Source of the DNA: Bolinopsis microptera
Taxonomy: Eukaryota; Ctenophora; Tentaculata; Lobata; Bolinopsidae
Assembly (NCBI RefSeq): GCF_026151205.1
Contig: NC_087079.1
Location: 15,883,445 to 15,943,444, forward strand
Reading direction: 5' to 3'
DNA: 60,000 bases
Positions within the stretch are counted from its first letter, which is position 1; each line of letters begins with the position of its first letter. A program made the position numbers and the translations under genes. This document shows, piece after piece, positions 48,851 through 60,000 of the stretch. Under the pieces are notes generated by a model that made no database searches, had not been told where the DNA came from, and saw only the letters and a list, made by a program, of their open reading frames with translations.

Positions 48851-48900
48851 AAAGAATTGGGACTGGAAAATTCATGAAATTTTCCAAGTCCCAATTCTTT
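48851..48900. repeat. Near-perfect 22-bp palindrome
   Basis: AAAGAATTGGGACT-GGAAAATT pairs with its reverse complement with one bulged base and a 5-nt loop. The loop is too short for an ordinary microRNA precursor. Confidence 0.85.
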
Positions 48901-49629
48901 TCACAATATAAAATGTTTGAAAAGTATCTGAAATTTAATGAAATTAAATTTCGATCACTTCAACTCTTCAACATTGGACGTATAATACATTGTATACATT
49001 GTATACATTGTAAATCATTTTCACAGAAGGTCAAGAACATTCAAATTCATTGCTAATGTTATGAAAAGAGCTTCGGAGAAAAAAAAACTGATAATTACTT
49101 ATAGAATATGTGCTGAGTAATAGCAACAACAAGAAAGATAGAAGATAAAGGAAATCGGACGTGAACAGCGTTTTGTTTTAGTGTTTGATGACAGGATTCC
49201 TGCTGTGGCCGGGCGTGAGCCGTTCTGATACATTAGATTTGTTGGTGAGTATCATTCTATGAGAGTTTGATTCGTTGTACTTAAAACTAAAGTTTGTCTA
49301 ATCGTTCTGTACCTAATGTAGCGTATAACCGTCTTGTTCATCTAAATTAAGCAACTTGATTAACAGTGAGAGATAAGGGTCGTTCACATATTACGTAATC
49401 ATTTTTTGGAAAACATTTTTTACCCCCCCCCCCCCCCCCTCGTAAACCAGTTTTTCACATAGCTATTGGTGTCAAAACTACCACTTAGGTAATCATTCGA
49501 ATTCTCCCCAAGCCCACCCCATTTACAGTTGGGTTGATAGAAACGTAATATGGTCTGTTAGAAACGAGCGTGCAGTTTGATTCCATGTGGTGCTTAGAGC
49601 TGGACTAACCTCTCATCCTGGTAAGCGGC

Positions 49630-50080
49630 CCTCACATGTTACGTCACTTTGTTACGTCAAATGTTACGTCACATGTTACGTCCATGTTACGTCTCATGTT
49701 ACGTCACTATGTTACGTCACATGTTACGTCACATGTTACGTCACATGTTACGTCACATTGTTAAGTAACATGTTAAGTCACATGTTACGTACATGTTACG
49801 TCACATGTTCGTCACATGTTACGGTCCACTGTTACGTCACCTTGTACGTCACATGTTCGTCATGTTACGTACATGTTACGTCAACATGTTACGTCACATG
49901 TTACGTCCTCACATGTTTAGTCACATGTTAAGTCACATGTTACGTCCACATGTTACGTCACATGTTTACGTCACATGTTACGTCACCTGTTTAGTCAAAT
50001 GTTACGCAATGTTAACGTCACATTTTACGTACATGTGACGTACATGTTTACCGTCACATGTTACGACACTGTTACGTCTG
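49630..50080. repeat. 12-bp tandem array (ACATGTTACGTC)n
   Basis: Roughly 35 units of ACATGTTACGTC with many one-base insertions and losses. Units include the palindrome ACATGT. Open frames across it are by-products. Confidence 0.9.
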
Positions 50081-50639
50081 TGCGAATTTGCATATTAAAA
50101 CCCACCTCTTCTCCGTTAGCCGGATTACTCATGGCCATTGTTGAAAATTACCCAATAGGTCACCATTTCTGCCTAATTTCGCCGCTCTAGGTTGTTGACG
50201 TAATATGTGGATCGGCCAACTATTATGTTGTTTGGACAAATATAATATAGCATTTGTTAAATGTTATTATATTTGTTAATGGACCACATGCATGTTATTG
50301 GTGTCTCACCACTCACGATTCCTCCATGAATGAGGGGCGACCGCCGACATGCAGGCAATTATTATGACGCTTAGACGTCCCTTAGCTGTTTTGATAATAA
50401 TGGAATCATGCCACGAAATAATTTGGTTTTTCACAAATCCGCTCCTAAGGTGCGTTGCTGCGTACGGACCCTTTTAATAATGCCCAATTAATTTATTAAT
50501 GCTTTTACTATGATAAGAAAATTTACTATGATAAGATAAAAAATACTGCACAGACTTTCCTGTAACGCATATAAACAAGTTCTTTGGTGTTGATGGTGTA
50601 CTGGTTTTCCTTAGTACCTGTGATATGAGCATATGGCTG
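50081..50639. other. No gene seen
   Basis: Spacer between the 12-bp array and the second TTAA-type copy; no exon supported. Confidence 0.5.
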
Positions 50640-50971
50640 GACTTAACTATTAATGGGCGGCGCTCAAGCTGTCATTCCGCCCGAATCTCTATTCTATCTA
50701 TGTTCCGAATCTTATTCTATTTATGTTTATGAACATAATAGACTGGGATCCAGGTAAGACTTAACTTGGAGTTGTTTGAATGTTGATGTGGCTGGAGTAC
50801 TGGTTTTTAATCGTTGCCTGTGAATTGGGCATTCTGGCTAGGACTTGGAGTTGGTTGAATGTTGATTGTGGCTGTTTGGGCTTGAAGGTTTATAACCTAC
50901 CAGGATGCGCGCCGAGTTGGACTCGTCGACGGTCTAAGATAGGGAACCAAATATTTTACGAGTATCACCCG
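50640..50971. mobile_element. Partial second copy of the TTAA-flanked element
   Basis: Contains GGGCGGCGCTCAAGCTGTCA, AACATAATAGACTGGGATCC, and the right terminal repeat (CGCGCCGAGTTGGACTCGTC ... TTTTACGAGTATCACCCG) followed by TTAA at 50972-50975. The left terminus was not found, so it is 5' truncated or internally deleted. Confidence 0.7.
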
Positions 50972-50975
50972 TTAA

Positions 50976-51590
50976 ATTGATGCGAAAATGAAATGTGTAC
51001 ACGATGTACTGTAAAGGTTTAAAAAAAAATTATTTTCACAGGATTTTAGATGTCTGAGTTAAATCCCCAACGGAGGGTGTATTTCTAAACTTATGGCGAA
51101 GAAAACTGGGTGCTGTTAGCGGCGGATTTTCTATTTTAAACTCAGTGGTCCTTTCACCTTGTAGCTTCGTAAGTATTCGTCAATAAATGATTGGTGGAAA
51201 CCGGAAAATTTTAAACAGGTTTTAAGGCTCTCGCTTCCTTCATGCTATTCGATCGTAGTCTGGGAAATCGCAGTCTGGGGAAAATCGTAGTCTGGGAATT
51301 CTGTAAGCCTTCAAAGGTGTTTCCTGGGCCGGTTGATTCTTCCTGATCGAATTGAAGCAGAATTGGGTATTGCAGATTGTAAGTGTCGAGTTTCTAATTT
51401 ATCTCAGCCCTCTTTACACTGTCTAGCCTCCGGCTCGTGTTCGTCAATCGATGTAGTAAAAAATCACAGCTGGACAAATGGATACCACCTGTAGGGAAGG
51501 ATTCTACCTTTTTGTTGTACAAAGAATCTTGAAAATAACTGTGTTTGCTATGTATTTATGATAGTGTTCTATTGTTATTAAAGTTATAAC
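50976..51590. other. No gene seen
   Basis: Contains a duplicated TCGTAGTCTGGGAA segment at about 51250-51300 and nothing else recognisable. Confidence 0.5.
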
Positions 51591-51591
51591 A

Positions 51592-52110
51592 GTGCTCCAG
51601 TATTGCAGTGCTCCAGTTGCTCCTCTGCTATTCACATACTGTATTAGTATAACACTCGACCTGGTCTTCTTGAGAGAATATTATCTGGCCCTCAATAGTT
51701 TTACCATCCATCTGTTCGGGGGTTGGGTATACGACCTTCAAGGACTGAACTCTGATATCAATCCCACTCCCGTTCTTAGTCCCCTGATAAGCTGCCCTAG
51801 CTTAGCGGTTCAGTCTGTATAGTACGTTATGTTGGATATAATGATAATTGCACGCAGTTCACGCTGCCTTGTTATGGACACATGTTTAAAAGTACTGTCT
51901 TCTATAATTTGTGTGTCCTACAAACTAACACAGCTCAGTAGAGAACTACTCTCGTGCACTGCCACACGGACGGCCGGTAGCGACTTTAAATTAGCTGTGT
52001 TTGTTAGAAGACTCGTTTAATTTGCCGGATGAGTTAAACATATTGCCGTGGAGTCCTCCACTTTACTCACTGCAATAAGGCCCTCGCGAGCAGACTGTTA
52101 GGGTTTTTTG
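51592..52110 (+). pseudogene. Possible LINE C-terminal relic
   Basis: Two short frames and a shifted continuation give TRTAGSDFKLAVFVRRLV, then NLPDELNILPW. This resembles the WNxLPxEL tail of LINE RT proteins, with stops at 51822 and 52020. No RT motifs are seen, so the call is weak. Confidence 0.3.
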
Positions 52111-53435
52111 TATTTTAGTGTGAGTCTATTTTTTTGTACGTAGTGTTGTTCCCAGGTAGCGAATGTTTTAACGACGAGCTCTGCAAAGTTGTTGAGTAAG
52201 GTCACGTGACACGTGCTTTTATTTGAATTGTGAACAGAAAAGGAGGTTTTTTACTTCCTTTTCTTTAAACGTTTTCCAGTAAAAATTTCCAGTCATTTTG
52301 ACATCCCCGCGGAGAAAGGACGCTTACTAATTGCCAAAAATTTCCATCATTAATAGTCAAATTCTGCCTATAATCTATACTGGGAAACATCACTCCAGAA
52401 CAGATCATTTATAAGATCTGAGGAATTTTGACATGAACAGAAGGCTATTTATAGCTCTCAGATTGCTTGTTTCTATAATGTAAGGTGTAATCGATAACAA
52501 TCGTGAAAAGTTATTCGTTATAATCATAAAGTTGCCTATAGGGTCAACGTTTCATTTTCAATAGTTCCACATATCGGATTTTTAAGTAGATTCACCCAAT
52601 TAATTAGATTCTTGACATGCCATTGTACTTTGTTTTAACATTTACTGATGATTGTTACCGATGTAGATGACATATTTAACATTTTTGGATGATTGAGTTT
52701 ATCATTTGCTGCAAACATTTTGTGGTCTTTTACGCGATCATGAAAATTATTCTTGTTTGTTCGTCTGTTTTCTAAGGAGTTTTTTGCTTAGTGTGTTAAT
52801 TAGTGGACGAACTGTTTTTACTTTAGGTACTTAAATTAGTCACAGCGATGAATCCTGATTCCTGATACTACAAAGGGTCGATTCTCGGATTCTCGATTTA
52901 GGTCGCAACGAGTTGCATAACTACTCCTGATTACCAGAGTACTCTATTTGATGACCAAAATTGAAAACTATCCTGTTTTTGATTCCATAATAATAAGCGA
53001 TGGACGCTCGAAAACTTTTACCACCCAAACTTATTATTAAAGACTAGGATCTGAACTGCTGGTTAAATCCATTAGGTTAGTACAGATTAGTTGCTATTGT
53101 TGGTACTAATAAAGGTTTAGTAACCTGGCAATTGGGTTAGTAGTGCATTGGTATGGTAGTAGACGGTAATTGTTAACCAGTTAAACTAAACTCTTTATCA
53201 GATAAATATGGTAGGGATCTGTATATATCATATCAGTGGCTAACCACCTGTGACGATATCTGTGTTCTACTGTCATATCCAACCTACCAACTTGTTATCT
53301 TCCCATCAAATGTGACCTTGTTATTATTATGTGACCTTGTTATTGATGTTCATCAGTTTTCTGGTGCCTGAAACTTGTTATAGTTATAGTTACCCAATCA
53401 GTTGTAGTTACAGTCACAAGTTACCGTTACAGTTA
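52111..53435. other. No gene seen
   Basis: AT-rich intergenic DNA with no supported feature. Confidence 0.5.
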
Positions 53436-53439
53436 CTTA

Positions 53440-53610
53440 TATGTGTTACAGTAACAGTTACCAGATGTGTTACAGTAACAGTTACCAGATGTGTTACAGT
53501 AACAGTTACCAGATGTGTTACAGTAACAGTTAACTATATGTGTTACAGTAACAGTTACCAGATGTGTTACAGTAACAGTTACCAGATGTGTTACAGTAAC
53601 AGTTACCAGT
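53440..53610. repeat. 24-bp tandem array
   Basis: About seven units of CAGTTACCAGATGTGTTACA plus GTAA, open on both strands because 24 is divisible by three. On the minus strand each unit contains TCTG/GTAACTG, which looks like a splice donor, but no gene context is known. Confidence 0.88.
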
Positions 53611-53624
53611 ACAGGCACCATCCC

Positions 53625-55250
53625 TCTAAATAGTTCTAGAACAGGTTCTGTTAATTCTAGACTGTAACAAAGTCTTTATATTCCCAACTTGACATGATCA
53701 CTAGAGCGTACCCTGTAGTATTTTAGTATTTTACCTCCACAGCAGCAGCCTGGGAACTGTGTTTCAAATCTGCTGCCAGTTTTATAAAAGTCTAATTTAC
53801 TGGTTGCGTTTATGTCTCTGGATCGATTAAAAGGTTGGCTCTGGATCGATTAAAAGGTTGGCTGAAAAGTCGGTTGAAATGATCTAATACCATATTTGGT
53901 CGATACTATCTATTTATTTTCCTCTTGCTAAGTATAGACTATAAGTTTACTTTTTAAATAACCATTATCAGGTGGAAAAGAGAGTCCACCGCTTTTATTG
54001 ACCAAATAAGTTATCGTTCAATAGTCTGTCAACCGAGTTTTGAACCGACTTTTCAATCGAGAGATGAAGACACTCATAAGACACAGCGAGTTCCAGACTC
54101 GTCAACCTAGAATTCGTCGCATAGAATTAAGGGTCAGGGTGTGATAGTTTTTTTTCTCACCCTAACCCTAATATTTTCTCGCCGACAAGTCAGAAACACG
54201 AGGGGGGGGAGTTTGGATGATATTTTACAATACTGATTACTGTAAAACAATTACCACTTGTCAGGTGTTAATTGTTCAGATTAATCCGCCCTAACTACGT
54301 CTTCTAAATGTAGTAGAGGAGAATTTCTTTAGGATTATGTTTTGGGACGGTCTAATTTACATGTGTACGTACGACTCATCACAATTCATTATGATAATAA
54401 ATACCAATTAATTATGTTATTTAATACTACTATTCTAACTGCACGTAATGTTTATACTGTATAATAGTGGATATCATGAAATACGGATTTATCAACTATA
54501 ATTTGTTAAAGTTAGAATTATCGTATGATAAGTGTTAATTTGTTAGAGTTAAAGTTAACAGTCTGTTAATTCGTTAACGTTAAAGTTAATAGCCTGTTAA
54601 TTTGCTATGACAGTTACTTTCGTGTGTAGATACGTCTGATATCATTTAGAATATCGAGCTGTTTCGCTGTCACGTTCCTACAAACTAATTGATATTTCCT
54701 GCTGGGCCTGCATGTATAATAGGTATTTGTTTTCAAGTTAATTACCATGATAGCATGTTAACAGCCACTTCATTCTTATTAATAATTACTTTTGATATCT
54801 TGATAACTTGTTGCTGATGTATTGTAATATTTCAGCCCACTTTCGTCCATTAGCTGTTACTTTTCAAACTACATAGTTTCTCAAAAACTGTAGTCAGTAT
54901 TATTTTAGGTTATCTGTATTCTCTCAAAATATTTACAATAAAACTGGTTGTCATGACAAAGTGTAATTAAAAACTCGCACTCTTCACAAAAGAGCACGAT
55001 GTTTGCCGTGAAGCTGGCATTTAATCGAGATGGGAGCCTGTATTCAATAAAACTGTGATTATTACGGTATTATTTGAAATTTTACTGCGGCCTAGTATCA
55101 CATTTGCATTTTAGAATACGTTACACTTTAGTCGCTCTGCAACTGTTTATTCTTACACGCGTTTTACACGAATACTCGTTTAAACGACTACACGGTTAAC
55201 GGCCTGTTTCTGTAGTTTTATACACTGGGTGATATTGTCGTGTATACATT
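53625..55250. other. No gene seen; flank and possible 5' UTR of the LINE
   Basis: AT-rich. Includes a short direct duplication (CTCTGGATCGATTAAAAGGTTGG at about 53817-53863, nearly 23 bp twice) and CCCTAACCCTAA near 54162, too short to be telomeric. The 5' end of the LINE could not be placed. Confidence 0.45.
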
Positions 55251-55273
55251 ATCGTGTATAATATACATTACAA

Positions 55274-56647
55274 ATGGAAAAAGAAAAATTATTCATTGGC
55301 AAAGTGAAGGCCCTTACACCTGTTACGGAAGTCAAGGAATTCTTTGACACATACATCCCTGAAGAAAGCTTTGAGAAAAATGTTGCACTCCTGAAATCGG
55401 CAAAAATCAAAGCTGATACTCTCAAGTTAGCTTCTGAACTTCTCTCCAGTATGAATGCTGACTTCCCCCAACCTGCAAAGGAGATATCCGCGTCTAAGGC
55501 TACAACTAAAGAGGCTATCGCTAGAGATATCGTCCGATTCATCCACAGATGCCGGGAGATGACCTGTCTGAAGTGTAGCACTGATTATGTCCCATTTTCC
55601 TCTACCAACACCGGGAGTGTAGTCACGTGCCACTTTTGCCATACACCCAGTCATCTTGGGTGCTACACAGACTCGGAATTAGATCCCGAAGCCGGGGTAG
55701 TCTTTGTCTGTCCCCCCTGCTTAGGATCTCAAATCCCTCCAATACATGTTGCTCCTCCTCCAGAACCAGAACAGACAGCTGCCCCTAATTCTCCCGCAGC
55801 TGACCAACTTTCCTCTCAGTCTAACACGGAGGCGGTCCGTGAACCAGTGGTTGAACGCCACAAAAGTAAAAAAACACTTCTATATGATCGCTCCAAGGCC
55901 GTGTGTCCCTTACTCCTCGAAGGGAACTGCCCCCACGGTATATCTGGGAAAGGCTGCGCCAACTACCATCCCCCATGGTGCTTCAAGTTCCAGAACAACG
56001 GCAGAGGTGGCGAACGGGGTTGCCACATTGCCGATGACAGATGCACATATTTCCACCCACAGCTGTGCCAGAACGCTGTGAAACAGGGTATCTGTCTTAA
56101 CAAACCGTGCAAGAGGGTACATATCAGGGGTACCATCACCAACGAGAAGAACCTCAAGTACGCCAAGAGAGGACGCCAGACATCATCCTCATCCTCATCC
56201 TCTTCCAAGCAAAACCGCCACCCTCCCAAATCTAACGAGAATAGAGAAAGATCCCAGACTAGGGACAACAGTGGATACAGTTCAGGTAGGAAAAGGACGG
56301 AGAGTAACTCCTCAACTTCATCCAACACTACCGGGGCGAACCGTAATCGGACAGTTAGCTTCAATGAAGCCCACGTTTCTGAACCCAGCCAGGATTTTCG
56401 GAATCACTACTCCTCGATGAAAGCGGACTTGACCAAAGACATTGCTGCAATGATCCAGTCTTCTCTCCGCGATCTCCTACGATCTCCACAGGTACTCCAG
56501 AACCTTCAGCACCAGGACCTGCTGTATCCCCCACAACCTTCAGCTTCCCTAAACCATCACCTCTCCTCCCAGCAGCGCCAGTATCACCCAACACCTCCTG
56601 TCCCAGACTACCTCGATCAGGTCGCCACTCACGCCTGTGAAGAGTAA
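55274..56647 (+). CDS. LINE ORF1 protein with PHD-like and CCCH-like zinc fingers
   Basis: 457 residues. About 98-149 is a PHD-type pattern (CLKC, CHFC, SHLGC, CPPC). About 209-285 holds Cys/His clusters of CCCH type (CPLLLEGNC..C..H, RCTYFHPQLC, GICLNKPCKRVH). These are followed by a Ser/Arg-rich stretch and a short amphipathic segment before the end. PHD-bearing ORF1 proteins are known in the CR1 group; nucleic-acid binding in the retrotransposon RNP is the expected role. The combination with CCCH fingers is what I see here. No coiled coil or RRM is evident. Confidence 0.8.
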   Translation: MEKEKLFIGKVKALTPVTEVKEFFDTYIPEESFEKNVALLKSAKIKADTLKLASELLSSMNADFPQPAKEISASKATTKEAIARDIVRFIHRCREMTCLKCSTDYVPFSSTNTGSVVTCHFCHTPSHLGCYTDSELDPEAGVVFVCPPCLGSQIPPIHVAPPPEPEQTAAPNSPAADQLSSQSNTEAVREPVVERHKSKKTLLYDRSKAVCPLLLEGNCPHGISGKGCANYHPPWCFKFQNNGRGGERGCHIADDRCTYFHPQLCQNAVKQGICLNKPCKRVHIRGTITNEKNLKYAKRGRQTSSSSSSSSKQNRHPPKSNENRERSQTRDNSGYSSGRKRTESNSSTSSNTTGANRNRTVSFNEAHVSEPSQDFRNHYSSMKADLTKDIAAMIQSSLRDLLRSPQVLQNLQHQDLLYPPQPSASLNHHLSSQQRQYHPTPPVPDYLDQVATHACEE

Positions 56648-59639
56648 TCTTCCGATCTCCAACGCATTCCTCCTTAACATTCAAGGAATGAATCCTGGCA
56701 TCACCAACCAGCGATGGAAAGTGAAAGCCCTCCAAGAGTCTATCAGCTCCAACCCGATCCACACTCCTTTCTTCACCTTGACGGAAACCCACCTCAAGTC
56801 CTATCACTTAGATGCGGAGGTTCACATCCCAGGTTATACCTGCTACCGAGCGGATCGTACCAGTTAAGCTTGTGGTGGAGCCGCTACCTATCTCCACAAC
56901 TCCATCACAGTAGAAGAAACAAAGTCCTTCTCAAACTCCTACTGTGAACTCGTCGCCATCTACAGTAAAGAAGCTAACATCGTGATAGCGGGCATTTACC
57001 GGCCCCCTTCAGCTCCTTTTGACAAGTTTGATGAATGCCTCTCTACCCTCCAACAGTTCATCAACGGAATTCAACGCACCCCTGTACTGCACATTACAGG
57101 AGATTTCAACCTACCCTTCATCAACTGGACGAATTCTTCTATCGACACAGGATGCAGTATCTCCCTTTCAGACCGTCAATCAGCCCTAGCACTTCTGAAC
57201 TTCAATGAAGAATGCCTGCTCCAACAAGAGGTCTTCGAGCCAACTCGCAAGAACAACATCTTAGATCTCGTTTTCTCAAACGACTCTGACTCGATCCATA
57301 GTATCTCTGTTACCAAGACAGAGTTATCAGATCATGACATTGTGAGCTGCACTCTCCTCAATCCTGAACTCCTCCTCCCCTCGCAGACTCAGGAACGGCC
57401 AGTCTTCACCCCCTCCTGCCTCCTTGATGACATTAACTTAAACTCTGCAGACTGGGATGCTATTAATGCAGAACTGCTAGAAGTAGACTGGGCTTCTATC
57501 ACTGACCCAAGCAACGATCAGGATACAGCTTGGACATTGTTTGAAGACAAGGTAGCGTTCATATGCTCTAAGCACGCTCCCTCGCACAGCACTAACATCC
57601 AATTGTCCTCACAATCCTCCATTCCCAAGCCCAGAAGGGAACTTATTCGTAAGAAGCGCCGCCTTAATGCCAGGATCAATGCTATAAAGCATGGTGTTAG
57701 AACTCCACGGAACAGCACTAAACTCGATAACCTCAACAACGAACGTGCTAACATCGAAATTCTTATGAAGGAAGACATCAAACAAGAACGGCTCCGACAG
57801 GAAATTGCTGCGCTAGCTAAGATGAAGATCAATCCCAAGGCGTTTTATTCTTACGCTAAGAAATCGGCTAAGTTCAAGGCGCCTGTTGGACCTCTCGCCG
57901 ATGATGCTAACAACCTGCAGTGCGATCCCACTGTTATGGGCAACATCCTCCAGAAGCAGTACCAGAAAGCCTTCAGTAACCCTGAAAACGTCAACCCCGA
58001 TAACACCCCTGACGAAAAAGGGCATACAGAAGAACTCTCCGACATCACCTTCTCGGTTGACGACGTCCTTAGTGCTATCAAGGAAACAGGGAGGTTCTCC
58101 GCTCCAGGACCAGACAAGTTCCCTGCTCTCATCTTGCGGGAATGCAAGGACGCTCTAGCTCCCACTATAGCCAAGCTCTGGCAGCTATCTTTTGATACTT
58201 CGGACATCGCTGAGATGTTCCGCTCCCAGAGTATCATCCCTATCTTCAAGAAGGGGAGCAAGGCTGTAGCCGCTAACTACAGGCCGGTTTCACTGACTTC
58301 TCACCTCATCAAACTCTGTGAACGCATCATGCGCAACCAGATGGTCAGCTTCCTTGAACGCAACAACATGTTCAACCCTGATCAGCACGGTTTCCAAAAA
58401 GGCAAGAACTGCCTCACCCAGCTTCTCCATCACATCGAGGATATAATCTGCGATCTCAACCTCGACAAAAATGCTGACGTGCTCTACCTCGACTTCAGCA
58501 AAGCCTTTGATAAGGTTGACCACAAGATACTCCTCAAGAAGATTCAGGCCTTTGGTATCCGTGGTAAGCTCTACGACTGGATAGCCAGCTTTCTTACTGG
58601 CAGAAAGCAGCATGTTATCGTGGATGGGGTCATGTCCACGATCATCGACGTCATCAGTGGGGTTCCTCAGGGTACTGTCCTAGGTCCCCTTCTCTTCCTC
58701 ATCTACATTGACGACATCTTCTCCGTAGTCAAGCACAGCAAGATCAAAGTGTTTGCAGATGACTCGAAGCTCCACAAAGATATATCTTCCCATATCGATC
58801 GCATCCTTCTCCAAGAAGATCTTCTCTCGGTTGTGCATTGGGCTGATGCTAACAACATGGAGCTTAACGAGGAAAAGTTCCAGCTTCTACAACACGGCAA
58901 ACTACCGGACTTGAAGCAGCCCTACATCTTACCATCTGGAGAGACTCTTAAGGGCTCTGACCACGTGAAGGACCTGGGTGTCTATATCGACCCAGACCTC
59001 AACTGGCGCACTCACATAGCGATGAAGTCTGCCAAAGCCAGAAACATGGCTAGTTGGGTGCTACGCACCTTCATCTCCAGGGATGTAGCGACCATGATGC
59101 TCCTGTACAAGTCCTACGTACGATCTCATCTTGAATACTGCTGTCCTCTGTGGTCTCCTCACATGCAGTGCGAAATTATTAAACTCGAAGCAGTTCAACG
59201 ATCCTTCACTGCTAAAATCCAGGGTCTTGGAAATCTCAACTACTGGGAACGCCTCCGTCGCCTGTCTATGTACTCCCTTCAAAGGCGGCGTGAGAGATAC
59301 ACTATCATCCTAGTTTGGAAGATCTATAACAATCTCGCTCCAAACAGCATGAACATCAACTTCCGCGAGACCTCACGATACGGAACTACGTGTATACGAC
59401 CACTAGGGTCCTCCAAGTACACAAGTGTCAATAACCTGAGGTTCAACTCCTTTGCCTCTAGAGCCTCTGCACTGTACAACGTGGTCCCTCCCGCCATCAA
59501 GTCCCTCCTGACCTTGACCACTTTCAAACCCGCTCTTGATGCTTTCCTCAATGAATTCCCTGACACTCCACCAACACCTGGGTACACTGGACAGAACAGG
59601 AACTCAATGCTGGAGTGGGCCGGTGGCACGTGTCTCTGA
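56637..59639 (+). pseudogene. LINE ORF2: endonuclease-reverse transcriptase with one in-frame stop
   Basis: The frame is 1000 codons with a single TAA at 56865-56867, between YRADRTS and ACGGAATYLH, inside the endonuclease. The first ATG in frame is at 56688, 41 nt after the ORF1 stop. Endonuclease motifs: LNIQGMNPG, TETHL, GIYRPPS, ITGDFNLP, NNILDLVFSN, LSDHD. RT motifs: NYRPVSLTSHL, YLDFSKAFDKVDH, SGVPQGTVLGPLLFLIYIDD, FADDSK with both catalytic Asp present. The C-terminal tail is complete. Without the stop it would look functional; the stop could be a real mutation or a base-call error. Confidence 0.9.
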
Positions 59640-59730
59640 CACGCTACTACATGGCGGTGGAGATGCAAGACATTCTTGGCCTGGTAGCACTCTAGCTCGG
59701 ATCCCAACCCAAGTAACCCAAGTAAGTAGC

Positions 59731-60000
59731 CTTTGAAACTTACCGTTCAGTTGATTACTCCTTTATAAATTCTCTGATTGGTTTGGTAACTCGATGTGAG
59801 TGTTAGAGCCTTAGAGGTTCCAATAACAAATTTAACAATCACAAAAGTAGTTTGATTGGAAGTCGTTTTGATAGTTTGGCATATGATATAAAATTAATGT
59901 TATATCCTCCGGCCCCCATAATACGTATGAGTAATACTCAACCAGATGCCATATGGTTGAGTATTGGTTAACATACTGCCTGGCAGCTGTGTAACAATGA
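59731..60000. other. LINE downstream flank
   Basis: AT-rich sequence with no gene; contains the hairpin at 59933-59965. Confidence 0.5.
59933..59965. repeat. 12-bp perfect hairpin
   Basis: AATACTCAACCA and its reverse complement TGGTTGAGTATT are separated by 9 nt. Confidence 0.8.

Larger units (their letters stand above)
48147..49590. other. NFS1 3' UTR and spacer; no further gene resolved
   Basis: The 3' UTR probably ends near 48700. A possible short exon (about 49194-49243, acceptor GATGACAG, donor GTGAGT) is open in one frame but unsupported by homology. A C-run of about 16 nt lies at 49424. Confidence 0.4.
55274..59730 (+). mobile_element. Nearly intact CR1/Jockey-like LINE with two ORFs
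   Basis: ORF1 (55274-56647) overlaps ORF2 (56637-59639), which is open except for one stop codon. Codon third positions are visibly richer in C and G than in host genes. After ORF2 come about 90 nt ending in tandem CCCAAGTAA copies (to about 59725), suggesting a repeat-type 3' tail instead of poly(A). The element looks recent compared with the relics at 17-26 kb. Target duplications were not identified. Confidence 0.85.

Noticed and set aside
49587-50190. Overlapping frames rich in Cys, Tyr, Val and Thr
   Set aside because: They are translations of the 12-bp tandem array.
53331-53633. Repetitive frames on both strands
   Set aside because: They are translations of a 24-bp tandem array.
54162-54173. 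CCCTAACCCTAA as interstitial telomere sequence
   Set aside because: Only two units, which is not beyond chance in AT-rich DNA.
55963-56807. Antisense frames opposite LINE ORF1
   Set aside because: They are shadows of a GC-rich coding strand with strong ORF1 evidence.
1-60000. tRNA, 5S rRNA, snRNA or SL RNA genes
   Set aside because: I looked for tRNA B-box-like GGTTCGA contexts with paired arms and found none convincing (for example near 23331); no SL RNA candidate could be supported without knowing the leader.

Overview
This is nuclear DNA of an animal: AT-rich, gene-poor, crowded with repeats, with standard stop codons and GT-AG introns. Three genes are of high confidence through conserved residues and exact intron phasing: fumarate hydratase (FH, minus, 10 exons, 4179-14137), ribosomal protein S4 (RPS4, minus, intronless, 6354-7145) and mitochondrial intermediate peptidase (MIPEP, minus, intronless, 10714-12921). 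A fourth is cysteine desulfurase NFS1 (plus, 11 exons, 35410-48146). There is also a BTB/BACK protein (plus, 27777-28733) and the C-terminal exons of a dsRNA-binding-domain protein (minus, 29470-31714).

In all five genes whose start is visible, a 3' splice acceptor lies 0-5 nt before the start codon. This is what spliced-leader trans-splicing produces. With same-strand genes nested in introns, it makes a ctenophore or hydrozoan-like animal plausible, but the species cannot be fixed from this window.

Layout. 1-3.85 kb: a 48-bp minisatellite interrupted by a 1.2-kb element with 8-bp target duplications, then a second such element. 4.2-14.1 kb: FH, whose 7.2-kb intron 3 holds MIPEP and RPS4 on the same strand, separated by a 3.2-kb inverted repeat. 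17-26.7 kb: decayed LINEs, a TTAA-flanked element with terminal inverted repeats and a 104-bp hAT-like MITE. 27.4-31.7 kb: a dispersed repeat, the BTB/BACK gene and the dsRBD gene. 35.4-48.1 kb: NFS1, whose last intron is 8.2 kb of a roughly 335-bp satellite in two opposite orientations. 48-55 kb: non-coding DNA with short tandem arrays. 55.3-59.7 kb: a nearly intact two-ORF CR1/Jockey-like LINE.

The most unusual pattern concerns two unrelated genes, NFS1 (intron 6) and the dsRBD gene (last intron). In each, the intron begins with a long minisatellite whose unit contains a copy of the exon end plus the 5' splice site. Each intron therefore carries tens of tandem copies of its own donor. FH, MIPEP and NFS1 all act in mitochondria, but their proximity may be chance.
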